64,000 nucleotides of DNA from Microbacterium sp. zg-Y1090 (GCF_030246945.1 NZ_CP126742.1:2976001-3040000); one strand, 5' to 3'; positions 16,775 to 25,403 are shown, counted from the stretch's first letter. A program made the numbers and translations. Notes: generated from the letters alone by a model not told the origin.

Positions 16775-17577
16775 TGGACCCGTCCCTGCTCATCGGCATC
16801 GTGATCGCCTTCGGCGCGCTGCTCGCGATGATCTCGCTCGAGGGCGCGCACGTGAGCGCCCTGCTCCTGCCGGCGCCCATGGTGCTCGTCTTCGGTGCGA
16901 CCATCGCGATCGGCATCGCCGGCGGCACGGTCAGCGACGCCGTCGAGGCGGTGAAGGCGCTCCCCCGAGCCTTCCGCGGACTGCGCGGATCATCACGCGA
17001 ACTGATCGAGAAGGTCGTCGGATACGCCGACATCGCGCGCACCCGCGGGCTGCTCGCACTGGAGAGCGCCGTCGACGAGGAGAAGGACCCGTTCGTGCGG
17101 CAGGCGCTGCAGAACATCGCCGACGGCACGGATGCCGATGACCTGCGGGTCATGATGGAGGACCAGGTCGCGACCACCGCCGGGCGCCGTCGCACCGCGG
17201 CACGGTTCTACTCGACGCTCGGCGGCTACGCCCCGACCGTCGGCATCGTCGGCACGGTGATCTCGCTCACCCACGTGCTCGAGAAGCTCGACCAGCCCGA
17301 CACCCTCGGCCCCCTCATCGCGGCGGCGTTCGTCGCGACGCTGTGGGGGCTGCTGTCGGCGAACTTCATCTGGCTCCCCATCGGCACCCGGCTGCAGCGA
17401 CTGGCCGAGATCGAGATCGAGCGGATGACGCTGCTGACGGAGGGCATGCTGGCCGTGCAGTCGGGCAGCCCGCCCCACCTGGTGCAGGAGCGGCTGCTCG
17501 CGCTGGCGCCGGAGCCCGTGGGCAAGGCGAAGCGACGGGGCGGCAAGGCCGCGGAGAGCGCGGACGAGGCGGCATGA
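16774..17577 (+). CDS. motA: MotA, stator proton-channel subunit
   Basis: The 267-residue membrane protein has four predicted transmembrane segments (about 3-22, 32-52, 148-168 and 185-205) and a large cytoplasmic loop (RSSRELIEKVVGYADIARTRGLLALE, then QNIADGTDADDLRVMMEDQ). GGYAPTVGIVGTVISLTHVLEKL and the following helix carry the channel prolines. With MotB it forms the ion-driven stator. It overlaps flbD (1 base) and motB (4 bases). Confidence 0.95.
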   Translation: MDPSLLIGIVIAFGALLAMISLEGAHVSALLLPAPMVLVFGATIAIGIAGGTVSDAVEAVKALPRAFRGLRGSSRELIEKVVGYADIARTRGLLALESAVDEEKDPFVRQALQNIADGTDADDLRVMMEDQVATTAGRRRTAARFYSTLGGYAPTVGIVGTVISLTHVLEKLDQPDTLGPLIAAAFVATLWGLLSANFIWLPIGTRLQRLAEIEIERMTLLTEGMLAVQSGSPPHLVQERLLALAPEPVGKAKRRGGKAAESADEAA

Positions 17578-18383
17578 GCGTGCGCCGTGCGCGACGCATC
17601 CCCGAGAGCGGCCACGCCGGCCCGGACGAGCGATGGATGGCGTCCTACCTCGACATGGTCACGGTGCTCATGTGCATGTTCATCGTCATGTTCGCGATGT
17701 CCACCGTCGACCAGGAGAAGTTCGAGGCCCTCCGCGCCTCGCTCGCCACGGGCTTCGGCAGTGAGATCAGCGAGTCCACCGACGTGTCCGAGGGCGTCAT
17801 CGTGCCGCCGGAACTGGTGGACGAGGCGGGCGAAGGGTTCACCGAGCTCCAGCCCAACGCGGCCCAGCAGGAGTACGACAGCCTCGCCGACCTGCGCACG
17901 CGCCTGCAGGAGGCGCTCGACGCCCGCGGCCTGGGCGATGCCGCCACGTTCACGATCGACGACCGCGGCCTCACGGTGGGGCTCGTCAGCGCCGAGACGT
18001 TCTTCGCGACCAACAGCACCGTGCTGAGCGACAAGGCCCGGGCCGTGCTCGACGCCGCCGGCGGTGTGCTGGTGACCGTGCCGAATCAGATCTCGGTGGA
18101 GGGGCACGCCGATTTCCGTCAGCCCGCTCCCCCCTTCGTGGACAACTGGCAGCTGTCGTCGGAACGCGCCACCGGGGTGCTGCGCTATCTGGTGGATGCC
18201 AGGACGGTGCCTCAGGAGCGGGTGAGCTCCGTGGGGTACGGGGCCTCTCGCCCGATGGCCGAAGGGACGGCGACGCAAGCCCTGGCGATGAACCGGCGGG
18301 TGGACATCGTCGTGCTCTCCGAGGCCACCGAGGAGGTCCGCAGCATGCTGCCGGGCCTCGCGGCCGCCGACGCCTCCGGCTGA
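17574..18383 (+). CDS. motB: MotB, stator peptidoglycan-anchored subunit
   Basis: The 269-residue protein has a single transmembrane helix (about 22-42) starting WMASYLDMVTVLMCMFIVMF, with Asp27 as the ion-carrying residue. It has a linker/plug region, then an OmpA/MotB peptidoglycan-binding domain (ISVEGHADFRQ; NWQLSSERATGVLRYLV; RVSSVGYGASRPMA; NRRVDIVVL). It anchors the stator to the wall. The ATG at 17574 overlaps the motA stop and puts the conserved basic N-terminus right before the helix. There is no fliL between it and fliM. Confidence 0.95.
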   Translation: MSVRRARRIPESGHAGPDERWMASYLDMVTVLMCMFIVMFAMSTVDQEKFEALRASLATGFGSEISESTDVSEGVIVPPELVDEAGEGFTELQPNAAQQEYDSLADLRTRLQEALDARGLGDAATFTIDDRGLTVGLVSAETFFATNSTVLSDKARAVLDAAGGVLVTVPNQISVEGHADFRQPAPPFVDNWQLSSERATGVLRYLVDARTVPQERVSSVGYGASRPMAEGTATQALAMNRRVDIVVLSEATEEVRSMLPGLAAADASG

Positions 18384-18393
18384 GGCCCGTCCC

Positions 18394-18420
18394 TTACGCG
18401 AGGGGGATGACGCCCGATAG
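18394..18420 (+). promoter_or_regulatory. Flagellar (sigma-28-type) promoter for the fliM-csrA operon
   Basis: TTAC (18394-18397), a 15-base spacer and CCCGATAG (18413-18420). The fliM GTG begins only 8 bases after the -10 element, so the transcript is predicted to be leaderless or nearly so. Confidence 0.75.
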
Positions 18421-18428
18421 TCCCCCTC

Positions 18429-19346
18429 GTGCAGATCGACCAACGCGCGCACACAGCCGCCGAGACCGCGCCCCCGGAGCGCTACGACTTCGGGCGTCCC
18501 GCCGCGCTCTCGCGCGAGCACGCGCGCGCCCTCGCGGGAGCGTTCGACGCCTTCGCCCGCCAGTGGGCGGTGCAGCTCGCGTCGAAGACGCGCACCCGCG
18601 CGCACATCGCGGTGGAGCGCGTGACGCTGGAGACCTACGACGAGTACGTCGCCACCGTGCCTGCCACCACGACGCTCGTGGTCTGCGCCGCAGAGGCGTC
18701 GGACGAGCGTGCCATCGTGGAATTCCCCGTCCCGACCGCCCTGTCGTGGATCGTGAAGATGCTCGGCGGCGAGGTCGCCGGGCGCGTGGACGACCGCGCA
18801 CTGACCGCCATCGAGCAGGCGCTGCTGCGGGCGCTTCTGAACGAGACCCTCGGCCACCTGCACGGCAGCCTCGGCGTCCTTCTGCCGAACACCTTCTCGG
18901 TGAGCGCCGTGCAGTACAACGCCGCGTTCGCGCAGATCGCGTCCGCCCAGGACCTCGTCGTGGTGGCCCGCTTCTCGCTGCGGTTCGCCGACCGCACCGA
19001 GAGCGCCAGCGTCGCCCTCCCCGCGGCATCCCTGCTCGAGCGGCTCTCGCGCACCGCCTCGGCACCGCACGCGGCGCCTGACCCCTCGGTCGTCCGGTGG
19101 CATGTCGAGGAGACGCCCGTCGAGGTCACGCTCCGCCTCTCCCCGCGCAGCATGCGCCCCGACGAGGTGCTGAACCTCGCCGTGGGCGACATCATCCCGC
19201 TCCCCCACGGGCAGGACCGCCCCCTGCACCTCACCGTCGCCGACCAGGTCGTCGCGACCGCGGCCATCGGGGCCAACGGCGCCCGGCTCGCGTGCGTCGT
19301 CACCTCATCCGATCTGTCCCTCTCCCTCGCCGAGGAGCTGAAATGA
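18429..19346 (+). CDS. fliM: FliM, flagellar switch protein
   Basis: The 305-residue protein has RYDFGRPAALSREHARALAGAFDAFARQWAVQL (about 19-51), the FliM middle-domain start, then VERVTLETYDEYVATVP and a C-terminal SpoA-like domain (NLAVGDIIPLPHGQDRPLHLTVADQVVATAAIG). The N-terminal CheY-binding helix (LSQxEIDALL) is not evident; the start reads MQIDQRAHTAAE. It links CheY signalling to FliG in the switch ring. It starts at GTG with no ribosome site, consistent with a leaderless transcript from the adjacent flagellar promoter. It overlaps fliN by 4 bases. Confidence 0.92.
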   Translation: MQIDQRAHTAAETAPPERYDFGRPAALSREHARALAGAFDAFARQWAVQLASKTRTRAHIAVERVTLETYDEYVATVPATTTLVVCAAEASDERAIVEFPVPTALSWIVKMLGGEVAGRVDDRALTAIEQALLRALLNETLGHLHGSLGVLLPNTFSVSAVQYNAAFAQIASAQDLVVVARFSLRFADRTESASVALPAASLLERLSRTASAPHAAPDPSVVRWHVEETPVEVTLRLSPRSMRPDEVLNLAVGDIIPLPHGQDRPLHLTVADQVVATAAIGANGARLACVVTSSDLSLSLAEELK

Positions 19347-19993
19347 CCAGCACCACCGCCCACGAGTTCGCGGCCGCCGCCGCATTCGCCGACCGCCTGC
19401 CCACCGCCGGCCGCACCACCGCGCGCCCGTCGACGGGGTCGAGCGAGAACGGCGACGCCGTCATGGTGTCATCGGTCGGGGACACGAGCGCCGCGTTGGC
19501 CGTCGTCATCCTCGACGAGAGCGCACTCGTCGACGGCGACCCCGCCATCCCGCTGACCGAGCGCCTCCACCAGTCGCTCGACGCCGCGGCCACGGCGTTC
19601 GGACCGTGCGTGCTGGGCGAGCCCGTCATCGGCGACGCCTCCGCACTGTTCGCGGACCCCGCCGCCACGGTGTTCGACCTCGTGGACTCCTCGGATCGCA
19701 CGATCGGTCGCCTGGCGGTGCGGGTCACGCATGGCCGCGCGGCCTCGCCGCGGCGCCTGCAGCGCATCGCCGGCGTCGAGATGGACCTGACGGTCGAGGT
19801 CGGCCGCACCCGGATGACGGTGCGCGACGTGCTGGACCTCGAGCCCGGGCGCATCGTGGAGCTCGACCGTTCGGCGGGGGCGCCGGCCGATGTCAAGCTC
19901 AACGGCCGGCTCATCGCCCAGGGCGAGATCGTCGTCGTCGACCAGGACTACGCGGTGCGCATCACGCGCATCATCGAGAACGCGGAGGCGTGA
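19343..19993 (+). CDS. fliN: FliN-type switch protein with long N-terminal domain
   Basis: The 216-residue protein has a C-terminal SpoA domain (about 146-212: VEMDLTVEVGRTRMTVRDVLDLEPGRIVELD, ADVKLNGRLIAQGEIVVVDQDYAVRI), which defines FliN. The first 140 residues form an additional domain (LAVVILDESALVDGDPAIPLTERLHQSL, then IGRLAVRVTHG). It is longer than enteric FliN and shorter than FliY, and I do not see the CheC/FliY phosphatase motif. It probably acts in the C-ring. The ATG overlaps the fliM stop. Confidence 0.88.
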   Translation: MTSTTAHEFAAAAAFADRLPTAGRTTARPSTGSSENGDAVMVSSVGDTSAALAVVILDESALVDGDPAIPLTERLHQSLDAAATAFGPCVLGEPVIGDASALFADPAATVFDLVDSSDRTIGRLAVRVTHGRAASPRRLQRIAGVEMDLTVEVGRTRMTVRDVLDLEPGRIVELDRSAGAPADVKLNGRLIAQGEIVVVDQDYAVRITRIIENAEA

Positions 19994-19994
19994 A

Positions 19995-20423
19995 CTGGAC
20001 GACCTGCTGCTGGCCCTGCGCGTCGCCATCTCCCTGGCGGCGGTGCTCGGCGCGCTCTGGTTCATCCAGCGGCGGCTGACGCGGGGCACCGTCGCCCGGC
20101 GCCCGGAGCAGATCCGTGTCGTCGCACGGCAGGGGCTCGGCGGAAAGGCCCGCGTCGTCGTCATCGAAGCGGAGGGCACGCGCTACGTGCTGGGCGTCAC
20201 CGAGGCCGGGGTGTCGGTGATCGACAGCCGACCCGCGCTCGACGGCCCCGTGGCCGTGGCCGTGGCCGTCGACGCACCCTCGGCACGAGCGGAGCTGCCG
20301 TCCGGGGACGGCGCGCTCAACCCCCCGCTGCCGCTGCGGCGGTCCCGCCAGCGCGGCCACTCCGCCCCGGCATCCCTCTCCGGCGGCGCAGCCGAGGCGC
20401 TGCGCCGCGCCCTCGGCGCATGA
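19995..20423 (+). CDS. fliO: FliO, export apparatus membrane protein (apparent CTG start)
   Basis: The 142-residue protein starts with a transmembrane helix (LLLALRVAISLAAVLGALWFIQRRL) followed by a small cytoplasmic domain (IRVVARQGLGGKARVVVIEAEGTRYVLGV), the FliO pattern, and ends at the fliP ATG. The reading frame has no ATG, GTG or TTG between 19890 and the helix. A CTG at 19995 has GGAGG six bases upstream and follows the fliN stop directly, so I place the start there. The ATG at 19890 would overlap fliN by 104 bases with Ser/Arg-rich junk. FliO helps assemble FliP in the membrane. Confidence 0.75.
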   Translation: MDDLLLALRVAISLAAVLGALWFIQRRLTRGTVARRPEQIRVVARQGLGGKARVVVIEAEGTRYVLGVTEAGVSVIDSRPALDGPVAVAVAVDAPSARAELPSGDGALNPPLPLRRSRQRGHSAPASLSGGAAEALRRALGA

Positions 20424-21223
20424 CCGCCGGGCGCGCCCGGGCGCGGCTCGCGCGCCTCGCCGGGTTCGCCTTCGTCGGCGTCGTCGCACTGCAGACCTTC
20501 GCCGTCGCGCCGGCCCACGCCGACGTCATCGAGCCGACTCCGCCCACCACGGGCGGGCTGACCGTCGACATCAACGGCATCGACGGCACGCCTTCGGGCT
20601 CCATCCTCACCCTGCTGGCGATCACGCTGCTGTCGGTGGCGCCGGCGCTGCTGTTGATGATGTCGTCGTTCACGAAGATCTTCGTGGTGCTCGCGATGAC
20701 CCGCAACGCCCTGTCGCTGCCGACGATCCCGCCCAACCAGGTGCTCGCCGGCCTCGCGCTCTTCCTCTCGCTGTTCATCATGTGGCCGGTTCTCACGGAC
20801 ATCAACGCGGTCGCCGTGCAGCCCTACGTCGAGGGCACGCTCACCTTCACCGATGCGACCGCGCTCGGCGCGGAACCGCTGCGCACCTGGATGCTGGCGT
20901 ACACGCGCGAGGAGGACCTCGCCCTCATGACGCGCTTCGCCGGGTTCGACAATCCAGAGGCGCCGGAAGACGTGCCGCTGCAGACGCTCATCCCGGCGTT
21001 CATGATCTCCGAGCTGCGCGCGGCGTTCATCATCGGGTTCGTCATCTTCGTGCCGTTCCTCGTCATCGACCTCGTCGTCGCCGCCGCGCTGATGTCGATG
21101 GGAATGATGATGCTCCCCCCGGTGATGATCTCGCTGCCGTTCAAGATCCTGCTGTTCATCCTCGTCGACGGGTGGGGGCTCATCCTGCGCACACTCGTGG
21201 AGAGCTACGGGCCGATCGGATGA
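20420..21223 (+). CDS. fliP: FliP, export gate protein
   Basis: The 267-residue protein has a Sec signal peptide (basic RARARLARLAG, hydrophobic core, cleavage near APAHA-DV at about 37) and four membrane helices. Family motifs are visible: ILTLLAITLLSVAPALLLMMSSFTKIFVVLAMTRNAL, PNQVLAGLALFLSLFIMWPV and FIPAFMISELRAAFIIGF-like VIFVPFLVIDLVVAAALMSMGMMMLPPVMISLPFKILLF. It forms the export gate with FliQ and FliR. It overlaps fliO and fliQ by 4 bases each. Confidence 0.96.
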   Translation: MTAGRARARLARLAGFAFVGVVALQTFAVAPAHADVIEPTPPTTGGLTVDINGIDGTPSGSILTLLAITLLSVAPALLLMMSSFTKIFVVLAMTRNALSLPTIPPNQVLAGLALFLSLFIMWPVLTDINAVAVQPYVEGTLTFTDATALGAEPLRTWMLAYTREEDLALMTRFAGFDNPEAPEDVPLQTLIPAFMISELRAAFIIGFVIFVPFLVIDLVVAAALMSMGMMMLPPVMISLPFKILLFILVDGWGLILRTLVESYGPIG

Positions 21224-21495
21224 CGCCGGAAGCCGTGCTCGACATCGCCTTGGAGGGCGTGGTCCTCGCCGCCAAGCTCGCGGCGCCGCTGCTGGTGACG
21301 GCACTGGTGGTGGGGTTCTCCATCTCGCTGCTGCAGTCGATCACGCAGATCCAGGAGGTCACCCTCTCGTTCGTCCCCAAGGCGGTCGCCGTCGCCATCG
21401 CCCTCGTGGTGTGCGGCAACTGGATGATCGCCGAGGCCATCGCCTTCACCGAGGCGATGTTCGACCGCATCCCGCACCTGCTCTCCGGCGGCTGA
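21220..21495 (+). CDS. fliQ: FliQ, export gate protein
   Basis: The 91-residue protein has two transmembrane helices (about 16-36 and 50-70) and the FliQ pattern LLQSITQIQEVTLSFVPKAVAV. It is part of the FliP-FliQ-FliR export gate. The ATG overlaps the fliP stop by 4 bases; one base separates its stop from the fliR GTG. Confidence 0.95.
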   Translation: MTPEAVLDIALEGVVLAAKLAAPLLVTALVVGFSISLLQSITQIQEVTLSFVPKAVAVAIALVVCGNWMIAEAIAFTEAMFDRIPHLLSGG

Positions 21496-21496
21496 C

Positions 21497-22258
21497 GTGT
21501 TCATCCCGCTCGACTTCGCCTGGCTCGAGGCCACCGGCCTCGCGGCGGTGCGCATGACCGCGTTCCTGTTCATCGCCCCGCCGTTCTCGTACGGCGCCTT
21601 CCCCGCCCGTATCAAGGCGATGCTGGGGGTCGGGCTGGCCCTCGCCGTCAGCGGGACGGTCGCGGCCGACTACGAGAGCCTCAGCACCGCCGGCTTCCTG
21701 GGGGCACTGGTCATCCAGGCGGTCACCGGTGCCCTGCTGGGATTGCTCGTGCTGGTCTGCTTCTCGGCGGTGCAGTCCGCGGGCAGCCTCCTCGACGTCT
21801 TCGGCGGTTTTCAGCTCGCTCAGGCGTTCGACCCCCAGATGCAGGTCAACGGCGCCCAGTTCACGCGGCTGTTCCAGATGACGGCGCTGACGCTGCTGTT
21901 CGCGTCCAGCGGCTACCAGCTGATCCTCGCCGGCCTCGTGCGCAGCTTCACCGCGGTCCCCATCGACGGCGTCATGCCGCTCGCCCGGCCGGCCGAGATG
22001 CTGATCGACGCGGTGTCGCAGATGATGCTGGCGGCTGTGCAGATCGCCGGCCCGCTCGTGCTGATCCTCTTCCTCGCCGACGTGGGTCTCGGCCTGATCA
22101 CCCGCGTCGCCCCCGCACTGAATGCATTCGCGATGGGCTTCCCCGTCAAGATCCTGCTCACCTTCCTGCTCGCCGGCACCGTGATCGCCGCCCTGCCGGC
22201 GATCGTCAGCGCGCTGGCCGAGAAGAGCTTCGGACTGCTCACGGGGGGCACCCGATGA
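21497..22258 (+). CDS. fliR: FliR, export gate protein
   Basis: The 253-residue membrane protein starts at GTG with FAWLEATGLAAVRMTAFLFIAPPFS and contains FGGFQLAQAFDPQMQVNGAQFTRLFQMTALTLLFASSGYQLILAGLVRSF, the FliR core. Its end (VAPALNAFAMGFPVKILLTFLLAG) is also typical. Six membrane helices are predicted. It completes the core export gate. Its TGA overlaps flhB. Confidence 0.95.
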   Translation: MFIPLDFAWLEATGLAAVRMTAFLFIAPPFSYGAFPARIKAMLGVGLALAVSGTVAADYESLSTAGFLGALVIQAVTGALLGLLVLVCFSAVQSAGSLLDVFGGFQLAQAFDPQMQVNGAQFTRLFQMTALTLLFASSGYQLILAGLVRSFTAVPIDGVMPLARPAEMLIDAVSQMMLAAVQIAGPLVLILFLADVGLGLITRVAPALNAFAMGFPVKILLTFLLAGTVIAALPAIVSALAEKSFGLLTGGTR

Positions 22259-23352
22259 GCGGCAGCGGCAGCGACTCCGGCGAGCGCACCGAGAAGGCCA
22301 CCGACCGCCGTCTGCGTGAAGCGCGGCGGAAGGGAAAGCTCACCCGCAGCCAGGACTTCACCGCCTGGCTGGGCATCGCCGCCGCAGCGGCCATGATGGC
22401 AACGGCGATCGGCGCGGGCGCCGATGCCGGCGGTCAGCAGTTCGTCGCGATCGTCTCGATCATCCGCAACCCCGCGCCGCAGGATGCCGTGGCGGTGCTC
22501 CAAGCCGGTCTCGCGTCCATCCCGGGCATCCTCGGCGGCCTGCTCGCCGTCGTCGCCATCGTGACCCTCATCGCCGCGATCGCCCAGGGCGGCGTGCACC
22601 TGCGCGGCATCCCCTCGCGCTTCGAGCAGTTCAACGTCGTCTTGGGCGTCAAGCGGCTGTTCGGCATGCAGGCGCTGTGGGAGGGCGTCAAGGCGCTGCT
22701 GAAGACGGTCGCGATCGGCCTGGGGCTGTACCTCATCATCTCGGGCCTCGTGCCCGTGCTCACCGCCACGGGCACCCACTCGGTCTCGCGCCTGCTGGAG
22801 ATCGCCGCCTCCGGCACGGCTTCGCTGCTGATCACGGCGGTCGCCGTGGGCATCGCCCTGGCGGCGGTGGACGTCCTCGTCGTCATCCGGCGCAACCGCA
22901 AGCACACCCGCATGACCAAGAAGGAAGCCCGTGACGAGCACAAGCGCTCCGAGGGCGACCCGCTCATCCGCGGGCAGCGACGGGCGCGGCAGCTGGCGCT
23001 CAGCCGCAACCGCATGATCGCCGCGGTGGGCGACGCCGACGTGGTGCTGGTCAACCCCACCCACGTCGCGGTGGCGCTGCGCTACGAACCGGGCAAGTCC
23101 GCACCGCGGGTCGTCGCGAAAGGAAGCGGGCTCATCGCCGAGCGCATCCGCGACCGCGCGGCCGAAGCCGGCGTGCCGATGGTCCGAGACATCCCCCTGG
23201 CGCGCGCCGTGCACGGCGCGTGCGAGCTCGGTCAGGAGATCCCGGCCGACCTGTACACCGCCGTCGCACGCGTTCTCGTGTTCGTCGACGGCCTCAAACG
23301 CCGTGGCGCCGCCCGTGGCGTCCACACCCTCCCGCAGAGGAAGTCCCCGTGA
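22255..23352 (+). CDS. flhB: FlhB, export switch protein
   Basis: The 365-residue protein has GERTEKATDRRLREARRKG at the N-terminus, four membrane helices (about 36-210), the linker TKKEARDEHKRSEGDPLIRGQRRAR (about 221-245) and the autocleavage motif NPTH (267-270). FlhB self-cleaves at N-P and switches export specificity from rod/hook to filament substrates together with FliK. The partner FliK domain here is carried on the NlpC/P60 fusion at 13453. It overlaps fliR and flhA by 4 bases. Confidence 0.96.
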   Translation: MSGSGSDSGERTEKATDRRLREARRKGKLTRSQDFTAWLGIAAAAAMMATAIGAGADAGGQQFVAIVSIIRNPAPQDAVAVLQAGLASIPGILGGLLAVVAIVTLIAAIAQGGVHLRGIPSRFEQFNVVLGVKRLFGMQALWEGVKALLKTVAIGLGLYLIISGLVPVLTATGTHSVSRLLEIAASGTASLLITAVAVGIALAAVDVLVVIRRNRKHTRMTKKEARDEHKRSEGDPLIRGQRRARQLALSRNRMIAAVGDADVVLVNPTHVAVALRYEPGKSAPRVVAKGSGLIAERIRDRAAEAGVPMVRDIPLARAVHGACELGQEIPADLYTAVARVLVFVDGLKRRGAARGVHTLPQRKSP

Positions 23353-25403
23353 AGAAGATCCTGAACAGATCGGCGATCCCCGTCGGCGTGGTGGGCATCA
23401 TCATGCTGCTCGTGGTGCCGGTGCCGCCGTTCCTGCTCGACGTGCTCATCATCACCAACATCCTGTTCGCGCTGCTGGTGCTGCTGACGTCGATGTTCGT
23501 GCGCAAGCCGCTCGACTTCTCGGTGTTCCCGTCGCTGCTGCTGGTGGCCACGCTCTTCCGCCTCGGCCTGAACGTCGCCTCCACCAAGCTCGTGCTGGGC
23601 GAGGCGCACGCCGGACAGGTGATCGACGCGTTCGGTGCGATCGCGGTCGGCGGGTCACTGGTGATCGGCTTCGTGGTGTTCCTCATCCTCATCGTCATCC
23701 AGTTCGTCGTGGTCACCAAGGGCGCCGAGCGCGTGGCCGAAGTGGGCGCGCGCTTCACGCTGGATGCCATGCCCGGCAAGCAGATGGCGATCGACGCCGA
23801 CCTGAACGCGGGTCTCATCACCGACGACGAGGCCCGCCGACGGCGCGCGGAGGTGGCCGCCGAAGCCGACTTCTACGGCGCGATGGACGGTGCGTCGAAG
23901 TTCGTCAAGGGCGATGCCATCGCCGGCCTCGTGATCATCATCATCAACCTCGTGGGTGGCATCGCCATCGGCGTCATGAGCCACGGCATGGAGATCGGCG
24001 AGGCGCTCAACACCTACGCGATCCTCACGATCGGCGACGGACTGGTCACCCAGATCCCGGCACTGCTCATGGCGGTGGCCACCGGCATGATCGTCACCCG
24101 CTCCAACGCCGAGGCGGAGATGGGCGAGGAGTCCATGGCGCAGCTCGGCCAGTCGCGCAACGCGCTGATGATCGCGGGCGGGGCGGCTGCGGCGATGTCG
24201 CTCATCCCCGGGATGCCGATGCTGCCGTTCCTGGCGATCGCGGCCGTGCTGCTGCTGGTCGCCCAGCGGATGAAGGAAGGCGGGGCCACCGGCGGCGGCG
24301 AGGATGACGCGGCCACCGCGACGGCCCCGGCCCTGGACGGCACGGAGGAGCTCATCGAGCGCATGCGCGTTCACTCCCTGGAGATCCTGCTGGCCCCCGA
24401 CATCGTCGACCTCGTCACGGGCGGGCCCGACGACCTGCTGTCCCGGGTGAAGTCGCTGCGCCGCAAGATCGCCGGCGAGATGGGTCTCGTGGTGCCTCCC
24501 GTGCGCACCCGCGACAGCATCGAACTGCCTCCCACGACCTACGTGATCCGGGTCGCCGGAGTCGAGGCCGGCCGCGGCGTCGCCCCACGCGGGTCGCTGC
24601 TCGCCCTCGGCCAGGGTTTGGATTCCCTGCCCGGGGAGTCCTCGCCCGAGCCCGTGTTCGGGATCGACGGCAAGTGGGTGCCGCTGGAGATGCGGCACAG
24701 CGCGGAGCTGTCGGGGGCGACCGTCATCGACCGGGCCAGCGTCATCATCACCCACCTGTCGAGCATCATCCAGGCCCATGCCGCCCGCCTGCTCAGCCGT
24801 GAGGACGTCCGCCACCTCACCGACGGGCTGCGCGAGATCAGCCCCGCCGCGGTGGAAGAGCTCACCCCTGCGCTGCTCTCCCTCGCCGAGGTGCAGCGCG
24901 TGCTGCAGGGGCTGCTGTCGGAACGGGTGGCCATCAACGACCTCGCACGCATCTACGAGGCGCTGGCGCTGCGCGCCAAGACCTCCACCGAGCCGGAGGG
25001 CCTCATCGAGGCCGCCCGCGCCGCACTGGGGCCGGCGGTGGCCGCCCGCTTCGCGGAGAACGGCCGGCTGCGCATCATCATGATCAATCCGCTGCTGGAG
25101 CAGGCGATGCTCGAGGCCCTGCGCCCGGGCGAGGACGGCCCGCAGATCGCGTTCGACCCGCAGCGCCTGGAGGCGGTCATCGAATCCACCCGTGCCGCAG
25201 CGGCGGCGGCCGGCCCGGGGGGCGAGCCGGTGCTGGTGTGCGCGCCGTCACTGCGCTCGGCCGTGCGGCGGCTCATCTCCGCGCAGGCCGACGGCCTGCC
25301 GGTGCTGTCGTACACCGAGGCCACTTCGGGCGGCCTCACGATCGACACGGTGGGGGTCGTCCGCGACACCGCGAACCACGCCCAGGCCATCGAACCGGCG
25401 TGA
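23349..25403 (+). CDS. flhA: FlhA, export gate subunit
   Basis: The 684-residue protein starts at GTG (after GAGGAAG) and has an eight-helix N-terminal half with the FHIPEP-family stretch FSVFPSLLLVATLFRLGLNVASTKLVL and AMPGKQMAIDADLNAGLI. From about residue 330 it has a cytoplasmic domain ending in the ring interface (PALLSLAEVQRVLQGLLSERV, later VLSYTEA). It binds late chaperone-substrate complexes. It overlaps flhB and is followed by csrA after 18 bases. Confidence 0.96.
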   Translation: MKKILNRSAIPVGVVGIIMLLVVPVPPFLLDVLIITNILFALLVLLTSMFVRKPLDFSVFPSLLLVATLFRLGLNVASTKLVLGEAHAGQVIDAFGAIAVGGSLVIGFVVFLILIVIQFVVVTKGAERVAEVGARFTLDAMPGKQMAIDADLNAGLITDDEARRRRAEVAAEADFYGAMDGASKFVKGDAIAGLVIIIINLVGGIAIGVMSHGMEIGEALNTYAILTIGDGLVTQIPALLMAVATGMIVTRSNAEAEMGEESMAQLGQSRNALMIAGGAAAAMSLIPGMPMLPFLAIAAVLLLVAQRMKEGGATGGGEDDAATATAPALDGTEELIERMRVHSLEILLAPDIVDLVTGGPDDLLSRVKSLRRKIAGEMGLVVPPVRTRDSIELPPTTYVIRVAGVEAGRGVAPRGSLLALGQGLDSLPGESSPEPVFGIDGKWVPLEMRHSAELSGATVIDRASVIITHLSSIIQAHAARLLSREDVRHLTDGLREISPAAVEELTPALLSLAEVQRVLQGLLSERVAINDLARIYEALALRAKTSTEPEGLIEAARAALGPAVAARFAENGRLRIIMINPLLEQAMLEALRPGEDGPQIAFDPQRLEAVIESTRAAAAAAGPGGEPVLVCAPSLRSAVRRLISAQADGLPVLSYTEATSGGLTIDTVGVVRDTANHAQAIEPA

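Noticed and set aside
18429..19346. FliM as a CheC-type phosphatase
   Set aside because: It has the FliM middle domain and SpoA end and normal length; no CheC catalytic motif was seen.
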